This document shows, in pieces, positions 44,922 through 53,769 of a stretch of 64,000 nucleotides of DNA. The notes under the pieces are model-generated. The model had not been told where the DNA came from. It was given only the letters and a program-made list of their open reading frames with translations, and searched no databases. Position numbers and translations under genes: made by a program. The stretch spans positions 124,001 to 188,000 of the forward strand of contig NZ_QEVW01000014.1 of the NCBI RefSeq assembly GCF_003287275.1, in the 5' to 3' direction. Numbering within the stretch: position 1 is the stretch's first letter; each line of letters starts with the position of its first letter. The DNA comes from Paenibacillus taichungensis. Lineage in GTDB: Bacteria; Bacillota; Bacilli; Paenibacillales; Paenibacillaceae.

Positions 44922-45857
44922 ATGAAAATGGTAAACAGTGCAGCGCTCAAACCAAGTCGTGTCGTTATTGTAGGCATGGGTGCGGTGGGAACAACAACGG
45001 GATACACGCTGATGTTAAGACAGCGTTCGTCCGAGTTGGTATTTGTGGATGTGAATCATGATAAGGCTACCGGCGAAATGCTGGATATGAACCACGGTCT
45101 CCCATTTACCGGAGGTGTTAAAGTATGGGCAGGCGATTACTCTGACTGCAAAGACGCAGACATTATTATTATTACTGCGGGTGCTTCCCAAAAGCCAGGA
45201 GAGACTCGCATTGATCTGCTGAAGAAAAATGCAAGCATTTTCAAAGAAATCATTGAACGTATTACTGAAGTTAATTCCCATGGTATTCTTTTGATTGCAA
45301 CGAATCCTGTAGATATTTTATCCTATACTTCTTGGAAACAAAGCGGTTGGCCCGCTTCTCGCGTAATTGGTTCTGGTACGTTACTGGACAGCGCTCGTTT
45401 CCGTTACCTTATTGGTAAAAACAAAGGAATTGACCCACGCAGTATTCACGCGCATATTATCGGGGAGCATGGTGATTCCGAAGTACCAGTATGGAGTCTT
45501 GCCAACGTTGCAGGAACGAATCTGGAGCTGGATGAAGAAACACAGCAGGATATCTTCGACCGGACCAAAAATGCAGCTTATGAGATTATTAATGCCAAAG
45601 GAGCCACTTCGTATGCAATTGCGCTCGCTTTGGACCGTATTGTCGCTGCCATTCTGGGCAATGAAGGCTCTGTACTGAACGTTTCCACATTGCTGGAAGA
45701 TTACAATGGCGTATCCGATGTATATCTGGGTGTTCCATGTGTGGTTGACCGCAACGGCGTGCGCGAGATTCTTCCCCTTCCTTTGAATGAGACGGAGAAA
45801 GTCGCTTTCCAGGCCTCTGCCAACAAATTGAAAGAGCAGATTGCCGGACTGGAGTAA
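44922..45857 (+). CDS. ldh: L-lactate dehydrogenase
   Basis: A 311-aa NAD-dependent L-lactate dehydrogenase, reducing pyruvate in fermentation. It shows VVIVGMGAVGTTTGY (NAD loop), LVFVDVN, ITAGASQKPGETR (mobile loop with substrate arginine), IATNPVDILSY, GSGTLLDSARFRY and the catalytic histidine in IIGEHGDSEV. The GEHGDS and LDSARFR blocks favour lactate over malate dehydrogenase. ATG 44922 has AAGGAG at 5 nt; ATG 44928 is the alternative. Monocistronic with a strong terminator. Confidence 0.93.
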   Translation: MKMVNSAALKPSRVVIVGMGAVGTTTGYTLMLRQRSSELVFVDVNHDKATGEMLDMNHGLPFTGGVKVWAGDYSDCKDADIIIITAGASQKPGETRIDLLKKNASIFKEIIERITEVNSHGILLIATNPVDILSYTSWKQSGWPASRVIGSGTLLDSARFRYLIGKNKGIDPRSIHAHIIGEHGDSEVPVWSLANVAGTNLELDEETQQDIFDRTKNAAYEIINAKGATSYAIALALDRIVAAILGNEGSVLNVSTLLEDYNGVSDVYLGVPCVVDRNGVREILPLPLNETEKVAFQASANKLKEQIAGLE

Positions 45858-45913
45858 ATCCTGGTGTTGGACCAATCACGTTTTATCATGAGCAAAATCG
45901 TTAAGTTTGTATA

Positions 45914-45966
45914 ACTAAAGGACCACCTGTAACTTCCTTAAGAGGATACGGGTGGTCCTTTAGTCT
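45914..45966 (+). terminator. Terminator after ldh
   Basis: Perfect 14-bp arms ACTAAAGGACCACC/GGTGGTCCTTTAGT with a 23-nt loop. The following ~210 bp to the next terminator are AT-rich with no gene seen. Confidence 0.75.
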
Positions 45967-46181
45967 TGTAAATAGCTTACACTGTTGTATATCGTTAAGT
46001 TTCAATTCAATCTCTGGCTAGTTTATCACCCTATTTCATATGAACAAGAAAAGCAAACATTGATTATATTTTCAAGTTAACATAATAATTATTCCGTTAA
46101 TATCACGAGATTATTTTATAATTTCTGATCCCCTCTCATATTTCCATTAAATGTATTATTGCTGCTCTATCATCAAAATGC

Positions 46182-46208
46182 AAAAAACCTGTCATTTTGG
46201 ACAGGTTT
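46182..46208 (-). terminator. Terminator after the tyrosine recombinase gene
   Basis: AACCTGTC/GACAGGTT stem with a 6-nt loop, followed by TTTTTT-rich sequence on the minus strand. Confidence 0.75.
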
Positions 46209-46251
46209 CTCTACCATTACTTGCTTCTATTATATAAATGAAGCTTCTCTT

Positions 46252-47184
46252 TTACATATCAGCCACAAATGCGGGAAGTTTGACATCCAGTAAGGCCATC
46301 GCTTCTTCCTTCTCGCGGCTGGTTACATGGGTGTACACCGTGGTGGTTTGAATGGAGGAGTGACCCAACAGCTCCTGAACCGTTCGCAGATCTGCTCCGC
46401 GTCTAAGCATCATGGTTGCGAATGAGTGACGCAGTTTATGACTGGAATAGTTCACACGCTGATTGGAGGCTGATTCCTGTTGAAAACGTTCGAAGGTTTC
46501 AGTCGATATAAGCTGAATACTGCGAATCGACAATCGTTTCCCCTTTTGTGAGACGAATAATGCCTCTTCCTTCGCCCGCCATGGATCCAGCCGCTCCTGA
46601 AGAGCCTGCGATAACAGTTCGGCAACGGTCTCAGGTACAGGCAATGTACGCCATTTCCGGCCCTTACCGAATACATCCAACGTGCGCCGATCCACATTAT
46701 AGTCTTTGCAGTTCAAGGCATGCACCTCTCCAACCCGCAACCCCATATATCCCATGAGCAGAAAAATAGCCAGATTTCGTGTACGATACTTGCCCTCGAC
46801 CGATTGCAAAAATCGTTCCAAACCGCTTTCGTCAAGAAAGACGGGGGCCCGATTTTGCTCGGTTTTGGATTTCTTGATTCCGAAAGCGGGGTTATTGGTC
46901 ACCAATTCAAGCTCAATCAATGACTTGTAAAAACAGTTAACCGCTGCGTGTTTCCGATTCCGCGTCGAGTCACTGACCCCTCTTTCCCGAGCTCGGGACA
47001 AGAAGGATAACACATGAAGTTTTTTGACCTGCTCCAGTGACTTTCCATGAATAGAGACGAGAAATTCAGCAACGTCACCTGTATATGATTTTACCGTATG
47101 TCCCGTGTACCCTGCATCTTTCATCCATATATGAAAAGCTTCAAGCTCATCAGCGTATTGCTCCTGAATCTCTTCAGTCATCAT
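46252..47184 (-). CDS. Tyrosine recombinase (XerC/XerD-like)
   Basis: A 310-aa site-specific recombinase with the SAM-like N-terminal domain ([18 protein letters not shown]) and full catalytic set: R150 (GLRVGE), K174 (FGKGRKWR), H249/R252 (SSHKLRHSF), H275 (LGHSS) and Y284 (TTVYTH). Length and the HxLRHSFAT block resemble XerC/D rather than phage integrases. There are two starting ATG codons and only a poor binding site, so expression may depend on the upstream gene, 27 nt away. I saw no att-like repeat or mobile element genes nearby. Confidence 0.85.
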   Translation of the reverse strand: MMTEEIQEQYADELEAFHIWMKDAGYTGHTVKSYTGDVAEFLVSIHGKSLEQVKKLHVLSFLSRARERGVSDSTRNRKHAAVNCFYKSLIELELVTNNPAFGIKKSKTEQNRAPVFLDESGLERFLQSVEGKYRTRNLAIFLLMGYMGLRVGEVHALNCKDYNVDRRTLDVFGKGRKWRTLPVPETVAELLSQALQERLDPWRAKEEALFVSQKGKRLSIRSIQLISTETFERFQQESASNQRVNYSSHKLRHSFATMMLRRGADLRTVQELLGHSSIQTTTVYTHVTSREKEEAMALLDVKLPAFVADM

Positions 47185-47211
47185 CTGTGTTTGTCACCAC
47201 ACTTCTATTTA

Positions 47212-48285
47212 TTAGTCTACTATAATGACGTCGATTAGTGGGATAATCGCTTCGGGTTTTCCCTCACTGCGGGTGAGTAAAAATGAAGGCAGTGGATTTT
47301 CGTGCAGTCCATTCACTGATTCACAGATCTGAACAAACAAGTCCATACGCAAGGTCTCACCTTCACCCGCAACATCAATTACAGGCCATGTTTTCTCTGT
47401 ACAGGATGGCCAGTAAGCCAATTCGTTTACCGGCACGATACTTAATTGTTTAATTTCAGGATGCACACGGTATATTCCCGTGGTCTGAGGTTTATCACCC
47501 AGCTTGTCTACCGAAATTATAGTTCTCGAATGTTCATCTGGAGCCGAATATATCGAATAACACCATGGTGTTACTCCCCAGGCAATCGCCATGAGACCGT
47601 CCTCCAGCAAGGTATCCGATAGATCACCCTCTCTGAATTGTTCAATCAGATTATGGTTTCCAGAACCGATCAGATCTTCTACACGTCTCGCCATACGAGA
47701 CAGATCTGCGAGAATAAAGCCACCACTGCCGTAGGAGTCAAACACATGATTATCCCGTGTCCACACCGTTTCAAGCGCTGTATTCATCTGCGAAGCTTCG
47801 ACTGGAAACAGACATATCGCTACAGTTACCACCTGAGCATATTTCACCATGGCATGCTGCTCGGGCTCCAGTGGCCCCTCCGCGATGCGGGGTGTTTTGA
47901 CGTGCAGTGAAATTCGCAGCTCGTACTCCCCTTCTGCAAAGTCTCTCAAATTCAATACGATCGGATGATCTATTCCTTCAATGGGAGTGAGCGAGCATGT
48001 ACTGTCTGGTCGCAGGGTAACTGTATATTGTGAGAATCCCAGCTCCTCCCCATATATGATAATGGTATCTTGCCGAACTGGCGGTGTATCCATATGCTGC
48101 GCAACAACCGATACTTTGCGTCCATCCTTCAAAAGGCGCTGCGGATCAATGTCCAATACAAATTCGTTTGTGTCTTCTGGATGTGAAAGGATTAGCTTCG
48201 TCTCGGCAAGTACGGCTGAGTCAGCCAATGCAAAACCGAAATTCGAATTTTGGTGATGTTGATTGGTATGTAATGGTGTGTTCAT
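47212..48285 (-). CDS. Hypothetical protein upstream of the recombinase
   Basis: A 357-aa soluble protein of unknown family. It has no signal peptide or TM segment. A predicted beta-rich N-terminal part (KLILSHPEDTNEFVLDID, TVTLRPDSTCSLTPIEG) is followed by a mixed part with VFDSYGSGGFILADLSRMARRVEDLIG. Its first line is His/Asn/Gln rich. Start ATG 48285 has AGGGGATG before it. It probably shares a transcript with the recombinase. I cannot assign a function. Confidence 0.6.
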   Translation of the reverse strand: MNTPLHTNQHHQNSNFGFALADSAVLAETKLILSHPEDTNEFVLDIDPQRLLKDGRKVSVVAQHMDTPPVRQDTIIIYGEELGFSQYTVTLRPDSTCSLTPIEGIDHPIVLNLRDFAEGEYELRISLHVKTPRIAEGPLEPEQHAMVKYAQVVTVAICLFPVEASQMNTALETVWTRDNHVFDSYGSGGFILADLSRMARRVEDLIGSGNHNLIEQFREGDLSDTLLEDGLMAIAWGVTPWCYSIYSAPDEHSRTIISVDKLGDKPQTTGIYRVHPEIKQLSIVPVNELAYWPSCTEKTWPVIDVAGEGETLRMDLFVQICESVNGLHENPLPSFLLTRSEGKPEAIIPLIDVIIVD

Positions 48286-48456
48286 GATACATCCCCTCTC
48301 CTATGTCTGATGGCATGTCACACCCCCAAATATATGTTATATTTGCCCTGACCGCAACCCCGGTTCCACTCACAAGGACAGATGTATTACTTATTAGATA
48401 CCCATATATAACCTTAAATATTACCATTTTTTTCATAATACACGAACTGCTCTCAC

Positions 48457-48500
48457 AAAAAAAAGCCCCATACCACGCCGTTTTGGCGATGCGGTATGAG
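48457..48500 (-). terminator. Terminator after the first amino acid permease gene
   Basis: CATACCGC..CGCC pairs with GGCG..TGGTATG, then GGGCTTTTTTTT on the minus strand, 100 nt after the stop. Confidence 0.8.
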
Positions 48501-48599
48501 ACTGTGGAGTTGACTCTATTAACGTATAGCTCCAAAGTTACAAATTAATTTACTAACCTTTTAAGATATCTCTACAATGTAGGGCATCTGCTATGGTAG

Positions 48600-50039
48600 C
48601 TATTTTCCCTTTATTGTTCTGAACGTGTCCGATATGCGGCGTGCCGGATTCAAATGGCTGTGATGACGTCCGTAGGCAAAGTAGATGATTAAACCAATAA
48701 TTAACCAACCAAAGAACGTGATCCAGGTCAGAGCCGCAAGACGTGTCATGAGATACATACAGCCAACAGCGCTGAGAATAGGAATCAGTGGAACCAAAGG
48801 CACGCGGAATCCCCTTTTCAGTTCGGGGTTGTTTTTCCGCAATACGATAATCCCCAGACTCACAACCGCGAAAGCAAACAGTGTTCCGATGTTGGTTAAC
48901 TCTGCCAGATGTCCAAGTGATATGAAACCTGAGAATAAAGCGACGATGATCCCAGCAACCCAAGTTCCCGTAGCGGGTGTTTGGCTTTTGCCACTGACTT
49001 TGGAGAATACCGGAGACAAGAGTCCGTCCCGTGACATGGAATAAAGCAAACGTGTCTGACCATACATCATTACAAGTAATACCGTGGTAATTCCCGTAAT
49101 CGCTCCAAGCGAAACAATCCAGGACAATCCTTTCAACTGCACAAATTCAAAGGCAAAGGCAACCGGATCGCTCACATTCAACATGTGAAAAGGTACCATC
49201 CCTGTCAGGATCAACGATACAACGATGTAAAGCACGGTACAGATCGCAAGGGAGGCAATGATACCGATTGGCAAGTCCCGTTGAGGACGTTTCACTTCTT
49301 CCGCAGCCGTAGAGACCGCATCGAAACCAATGTAAGCAAAAAATACTGTTGCCGCCCCTGCGGTTACCCCGGAGATGCCAAATGGAAGAAATGGTTTCCA
49401 GTTATCCGGCTCCACATAGAACACACCCACACCGATGAAGATCAGAACCACGATAATTTTAATCGCTACCATGATTCCGTTGGCACGTGCCGCCTCTTTC
49501 ACTCCACGGGTGAGCAGGAATGTAATGATTAACGTGATCGCTGCTGCGGTGATATCAAAATAGGTCCCCTTTTCAGGACTAAATGCACTGGTGAGCGCAT
49601 GGGGTAATTGCAACCCAAATCCGGACAATAACGTTTGAAAATATCCAGACCAACCGCTAGCAACAGCCGCACTTGCAAATCCATACTCCAGAATAAGATC
49701 CCATCCGAGAATCCAGGCAATGACTTCGCCAAAAGCGGTATAGCTATATGTATACGCACTTCCTGAAGCAGGCACACTGGATGCAAACTCCGAGTAACAC
49801 AATGCAGCGAAGGCACAGATAATACCTGCCAGCAGAAAAGACAGTACCAAACCGGGGCCTGCATATTTTGCAGCAGCAACGCCTGTGAGTACAAAGATAC
49901 CCGTACCGATGATTGCTCCTACCCCGAGAGTCATCAGATCAAATGGGCCAAGCACCCTTTTCAACATGTTGCTTTCGTTATCTCCGGTGGCTATCGGCTT
50001 TTTTCTAAACAGGGAAGATCGATTCTGGTTTTGATTCAT
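48600..50039 (-). CDS. APC-family amino acid permease (cationic amino acid type)
   Basis: A 479-aa membrane protein with about 12-13 TM helices. The first helix region GVGAIIGTGIFVLTGVAA is the APC substrate-binding signature; FFAYIGFDAVSTAAEEVKRPQRDLP is typical of the YfnA/CAT branch, which carries amino acids such as branched-chain or cationic ones with protons. GAGAGG lies about 8 nt before the ATG. Monocistronic, ended by a terminator. Confidence 0.87.
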   Translation of the reverse strand: MNQNQNRSSLFRKKPIATGDNESNMLKRVLGPFDLMTLGVGAIIGTGIFVLTGVAAAKYAGPGLVLSFLLAGIICAFAALCYSEFASSVPASGSAYTYSYTAFGEVIAWILGWDLILEYGFASAAVASGWSGYFQTLLSGFGLQLPHALTSAFSPEKGTYFDITAAAITLIITFLLTRGVKEAARANGIMVAIKIIVVLIFIGVGVFYVEPDNWKPFLPFGISGVTAGAATVFFAYIGFDAVSTAAEEVKRPQRDLPIGIIASLAICTVLYIVVSLILTGMVPFHMLNVSDPVAFAFEFVQLKGLSWIVSLGAITGITTVLLVMMYGQTRLLYSMSRDGLLSPVFSKVSGKSQTPATGTWVAGIIVALFSGFISLGHLAELTNIGTLFAFAVVSLGIIVLRKNNPELKRGFRVPLVPLIPILSAVGCMYLMTRLAALTWITFFGWLIIGLIIYFAYGRHHSHLNPARRISDTFRTIKGK

Positions 50040-50603
50040 ACACAGTTTCCTCTCGTATTGAAAATGATGATTGTATCCCTAAACTTCTAATATTTTTTTT
50101 GGTTCATCTGTTCTATGAAAAATCCTCTTGTTCTATCTTACCTATCAACTACAAAAATCTATCGATTTCTACACTTTGTCGCGTTGCTTTGTTAAATTTA
50201 TTTCGGGATGATGGTATATTTTGTTCATTCCAGACGAAAATTATCATGATCTGTTGGACAGGGGTGATTATGAAAATCGTTTTAAATCAAAACTGCGTAT
50301 AATTTATATTATGCGCAGTTTTTTAACAGCTTTTTTCTTCAGCAAAACATCATAAATCCGTTGTTACATGCAATTGTGCAAATACAGTGCCTTTTCGCCT
50401 CTTTTTGTTGCTAAATCCTTGTTTCCCCTGGTTTCCCCTGCCATGTTGCACGATAAAAAGGTACGCCAAAGAGCCGCATATCCCTATGCGGCCCATCACT
50501 TGTTACGCTATTAGATCTAAGAGAAATATATGAGATAGATGAGAACACTCTCACTTTCCATTCATTATGAGAATCGCTCTTTCACTCACATGGATCATCA
50601 CAC
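50040..50603 (+). other. 564-bp intergenic stretch with an orphan plus-strand hairpin
   Basis: No gene with a binding site and family resemblance was found. It contains the permease promoter region, a perfect-arm hairpin AAACTGCG..TATAA/TTATG..CGCAGTTT with T6 on the plus strand (about 50288-50325), short repeats of GGTTTCCCCT (50424-50445), and the hairpin after the amidohydrolase gene (50470-50498). Confidence 0.5.
50470..50498 (-). terminator. Probable terminator after the second amidohydrolase gene
   Basis: GGGCCGCATA pairs with ATGCGGCTC around a 4-5 nt loop; only TTT follows directly, with TTTTTA about 15 nt later. Confidence 0.45.
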
Positions 50604-51971
50604 TTATGAAAATACAATTCGCTCTGCATCCGACATGCGATATTGAGATAGCAGATATTCTTTGCTGTCCAAAGCCTTCCGCCGGACCTCATTCAGATCG
50701 ACATGCAGCAGCTTACCTTCGCGCTTCACCGGACGACCTGCTACAAATACAGTATCCACATTAGATGGATTGGCAAATTGAACGACGGCTCCAACCGGAT
50801 CATGCACCGGGAACAAGTTAAGGTCGGTAGTTCGGATCATAATCAGATCCGCTTCTTTACCTGGCGTAAGTGTACCAATCTTCTGTTCAAGTCCCAGAGC
50901 CTTCGCCCCAGCAGAAGTTGCAAATCTCAGCACTTGACTGGATTGCAGATTAAGCTCACCTGGCATTTCACCCTGCAGCAAAAGTTGTTCATTTTCCCGG
51001 GAACGTTCAGCTTGAAGTGCAAATTTCATCTGGGAGAACATATCTCCACCCGTTGATGTTACAACATCGACTCCCAGGGTTGGAGTTCCTCCATTTTCAA
51101 GAAAGTACCCTGTTGCCGGGTACCCATGTCCCATCATCATCTCTACTTCCGGTGTGACGGACAGCGAGGCCCCGCTGTCGGCCAACATTTTATATTCATC
51201 CGTATCCATCGTATTTCCGTGTACGACGTTCAGACTTGGGCTCAGCAAACCAGCCTCATACATTTTACTTATCGATCGATCTACAGATCCCCAGCTTCCA
51301 AAGCCGACATGCATTGAACATATCGCATCCAGCTCTTGGGCAAGCTGAATTTCCTTCACCGCGGTATCCCAATGGCTGAACTCCGGACCACGAATAGCAA
51401 GGCCGAACGTAAGCAGCTGATCCCGTGAGGAAAAATACTGTTCCTTGACTCTTCTCACATCATTCGAATACGTCAGCTGGCTCTCTCTGTTCCAGTAGGG
51501 CGTCTCACCTGGTAGACCATAAGCGAAAACCGACCGAATACCCGCATCTTGAAGTCCACGAATCAGTTCATCCGTGTGCTCCGGGGAATACGGCATACTC
51601 CAGTCAAGCACCGTGGTCACCCCTGCATTAAGCGCTTCCAATGAACCCAACAAATTGGCGATATAGCTGTCTTGTGGCCGGAGTTTACTTCCCATCGCTC
51701 CATAATAGAGATTTTGCAGATAGACCGGCAGTGACCAGTTGGTTCCCGCTGTTTTTACAAGTGACTCCCATACATGCCGATGCGTATCTACAAGTCCAGG
51801 GAGTATAATCATTTCCGATGCATCTATAACTTCCGCTTCAATACAATTCAGGTCGGGCTGGATGGCAGTTATAAGAGAATCCTCAATGAGAACGTCCGCC
51901 CGTCTATACTGACCCACCGACGAATCCATAGACAATACACAACCATTTTTCAGTAGATAACTTGTCCCCAC
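50604..51971 (-). CDS. Amidohydrolase of the ATZ/TRZ-like group
   Basis: A ~455-aa metal-dependent amidohydrolase: LPGLVDTHRHVWESL (HxH), NVVHGN, DVVTSTGGDMF and the C-terminal LGLEQKIGTLTPGKEADLI. Where related deaminases carry HxHxxE in the middle strand this protein has MHVGFGS, so the metal site may differ. It resembles cytosine/guanine/triazine deaminases; the substrate is unknown. GTG 51971 (GGAG at 9 nt) seems the best start; TTG 51986 and ATG 51980 are alternatives. It stands apart from the purine cluster. Confidence 0.78.
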   Translation of the reverse strand: MGTSYLLKNGCVLSMDSSVGQYRRADVLIEDSLITAIQPDLNCIEAEVIDASEMIILPGLVDTHRHVWESLVKTAGTNWSLPVYLQNLYYGAMGSKLRPQDSYIANLLGSLEALNAGVTTVLDWSMPYSPEHTDELIRGLQDAGIRSVFAYGLPGETPYWNRESQLTYSNDVRRVKEQYFSSRDQLLTFGLAIRGPEFSHWDTAVKEIQLAQELDAICSMHVGFGSWGSVDRSISKMYEAGLLSPSLNVVHGNTMDTDEYKMLADSGASLSVTPEVEMMMGHGYPATGYFLENGGTPTLGVDVVTSTGGDMFSQMKFALQAERSRENEQLLLQGEMPGELNLQSSQVLRFATSAGAKALGLEQKIGTLTPGKEADLIMIRTTDLNLFPVHDPVGAVVQFANPSNVDTVFVAGRPVKREGKLLHVDLNEVRRKALDSKEYLLSQYRMSDAERIVFS

Positions 51972-52194
51972 AAGACACATCTCCAATCATTGTTTTTTTG
52001 GATTTACGCTTGAATCCCGGTTGTTAATCTCTGACTGAATTATTGACTGAATTACTAACTGAATTATTTTAAGTTCATATATATTATATAGCAGTTATTG
52101 GGAACATGCAATTTCTGGATTTCATATTTTCTTTCTAGTATTTTCCTGTCTATAACAACAAAGTACAGCAAATCACACTTTCTGTGCGTACATC

Positions 52195-52755
52195 TTACTC
52201 TTGCTGCTGATCCTTCTTCTGTTTTGCCCGAAATCTTCTAACCTTCATTAAATTACCGCACATCTTGTCATCACAATATTTCTGAGTTCTGCTACGCGTA
52301 TCGTCATAGAAAATCCAGCGACAATCCGCATTATCACAGATACGTATCCTTCTCCCATCCCCTTCAACCAATGTGTTGGCAAAATCGGCCGCGACCTCTG
52401 CCATGACCTGTTGCCATTGACTTCCTACAGGAATAAGTGAAAGTTTCAGTCCCTCATCTCCAGTGTTCAATCTTCTTATGACTTGACCTTTCTCCATTAT
52501 GCCGTTAAGCCATTCCTTGTCTTTGTCCGATAATGTATTACCATCAGATAAACGAGTTGCAAGCGCCTGCAATTCATTTCTGAAGTTTCTCAAGGCTCCA
52601 TGCTCTTCTGAAGAAGCAGGTATCAATGCGTTCAGTTGCCATTGTTTGAGGAATGCCTGCTGCCATTGAGCTTTACCAAGCCTGTCCTCTGAACGATTTC
52701 CGCCACGCCAGTCATGGTAATCACTGTTCACATAATCAGTCCATAGTCTATCCAT
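52195..52755 (-). CDS. CGNR zinc-finger regulator (ABATE domain protein)
   Basis: A 186-aa protein with an N-terminal ABATE-type helical domain (FVN-like start, LRNFRNELQALATRL) and a C-terminal zinc finger with C140, C145, C161 and C166 (RICDNADCRWIFYDDTRS, KYCDDKMCGN). The usual CGNR tetrapeptide reads CGNL here. These are taken to be transcription regulators, often of stress genes. GGAGG is 5 nt before the ATG. It is divergent from a DinB gene, a usual layout for a regulator and its target. Confidence 0.82.
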   Translation of the reverse strand: MDRLWTDYVNSDYHDWRGGNRSEDRLGKAQWQQAFLKQWQLNALIPASSEEHGALRNFRNELQALATRLSDGNTLSDKDKEWLNGIMEKGQVIRRLNTGDEGLKLSLIPVGSQWQQVMAEVAADFANTLVEGDGRRIRICDNADCRWIFYDDTRSRTQKYCDDKMCGNLMKVRRFRAKQKKDQQQE

Positions 52756-52771
52756 ATATACCTCCGCTAAA

Positions 52772-52837
52772 TTGTAACGTTCTAATGGTGAAAAAGATAG
52801 TTACAACCATTCCTGTTTGGGTTATATTAATTGTAAC
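52772..52837. promoter_or_regulatory. Divergent promoter region with three TTGTAAC elements
   Basis: TTGTAAC occurs at 52772-52778 and 52831-52837, and as GTTACAA at 52800-52806. The middle copy overlaps a plus-strand -35 (TTACAA, 16 nt, TATATT at 52823-52828) and the first overlaps a TACAAT -10-like box on the minus strand. Confidence 0.4.
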
Positions 52838-52892
52838 CACATTTAAGCACTTTAGCTAGTTACCATGAATTCATTTTAGGGAGGAAAAATCG

Positions 52893-53390
52893 ATGACTAC
52901 AACAGCAACAGAACTATTGCTCATTCAGAAAGATGACACCTGGGATCAATGTAACTGGATTGTGCCTTTATCCAAGGCACTCGAAGGACTTACTGCTGAA
53001 CAGGCAGCCTGGGTTCCATCATCCAGTGGATTAAGCATCTGGCAGTTGGCTAACCATATGTATTACTATAATTATCGTTTGATGAGTCGCATTCAGGGCA
53101 AAACACCCTCCGGTACACCTGCCGAAAACAATGAATCCACCTTCGGTGATCCCGGCGACCCTTCCGATACCACTGGCTGGAATACACTTATGCAGAAAAC
53201 AACACAATTAGCCGGACAGCTTCGTGATCAGCTAGCTTCATTGGAAGAATCCGATCTTGAAGCTCCATATATGGATACGGATGAAAAATGGGCTCATGAA
53301 CTAGCTCGCTGGGTACTACACGATGCGTATCATGCAGGCCAGATTGTATTACTACGCAGACAACAAGGGAGCTGGAATATCATATTCTAA
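52893..53390 (+). CDS. DinB-family protein
   Basis: A 165-aa four-helix DinB/YfiT-like protein. The likely metal ligands are H55 (LANHMYYY) and H143/H147 (HDAYHAGQ). Members include thiol transferases using bacillithiol or mycothiol, and many without known function. GGGAGG lies 9 nt before the ATG. It is divergent from the CGNR regulator gene and may be controlled by it. Confidence 0.85.
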   Translation: MTTTATELLLIQKDDTWDQCNWIVPLSKALEGLTAEQAAWVPSSSGLSIWQLANHMYYYNYRLMSRIQGKTPSGTPAENNESTFGDPGDPSDTTGWNTLMQKTTQLAGQLRDQLASLEESDLEAPYMDTDEKWAHELARWVLHDAYHAGQIVLLRRQQGSWNIIF

Positions 53391-53441
53391 AAAAACACTT
53401 GAACTGCTAGCGCTTACAGGAATAAGATGGACTTATTAATG

Positions 53442-53469
53442 TTACAGCTTGTTCAATACACAATATAAT
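53442..53469 (+). promoter_or_regulatory. Promoter of the FMN riboswitch transcript
   Basis: TTACAG (53442-53447), 16 nt, perfect TATAAT (53464-53469), ending 7 nt before the aptamer stem. Confidence 0.6.
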
Positions 53470-53476
53470 TGAATAG

Positions 53477-53622
53477 GATCTTCGGGGTAGGGTGCAATTC
53501 CCAACCGGCGGTGATGTTCTTCGGAACCAGCCCGCGACTCGCTGTTTGACCCGATGTAGGGATTCAGCGACTGACTTGGTGTGACTCCAAGGCCGACGGT
53601 ACAGTCCGGATGAGAGAAGATC
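53477..53622 (+). ncRNA. FMN riboswitch (RFN element) aptamer
   Basis: The conserved RFN element is clear. P1 is GATCTTC (53477-53483) with GAAGATC (53616-53622). Inside are GGGGTAGGGTG, the CCCAACCGGCGGT core, the AGCCCGCGA segment, GACTTGGTGTGACTCCAAG-type stem and CCGACGGTACAGTCCGGATG. The RNA binds flavin mononucleotide and ends transcription or blocks translation when FMN is plentiful. It lies directly before an EamA transporter gene rather than the rib operon. Confidence 0.95.
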
Positions 53623-53631
53623 AACACATTG

Positions 53632-53719
53632 ACATGCCGTTACGGAAAGGCTTATTTTCGTACGACATGTTTATGATTGAGCCCCCGTTTATTTGGTGTA
53701 TACCAAAACGGGGGCTTTT
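53632..53719 (+). terminator. Expression platform: candidate antiterminator and terminator of the FMN riboswitch
   Basis: A strong hairpin GCCCCCGTTT/AAACGGGGGC (53681-53715) followed by TTTTG is the likely FMN-induced terminator. Before it, ACATG (53632) and CATGT (53666) flank a weaker hairpin. The translation start lies 50 nt further on, so control is most likely transcriptional. Confidence 0.7.
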
Positions 53720-53769
53720 GTCGATTTTGCCAACTGAAGATTCCGTGTTCTGACGAAGGAGTCCTGAAT

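Noticed and set aside
46252-47184. Prophage or integrative element around the recombinase
   Set aside because: No phage, transfer or att-like repeats flank it; neighbours are ordinary chromosomal genes.
50099-50302. 67-aa plus-strand frame in the gap before the permease
   Set aside because: No ribosome binding site, and its composition does not look like a protein; it overlaps the orphan hairpin.
50424-50445. Short direct repeats of GGTTTCCCCT
   Set aside because: Only two to three short units without regular spacers; not a CRISPR or other recognisable repeat array.
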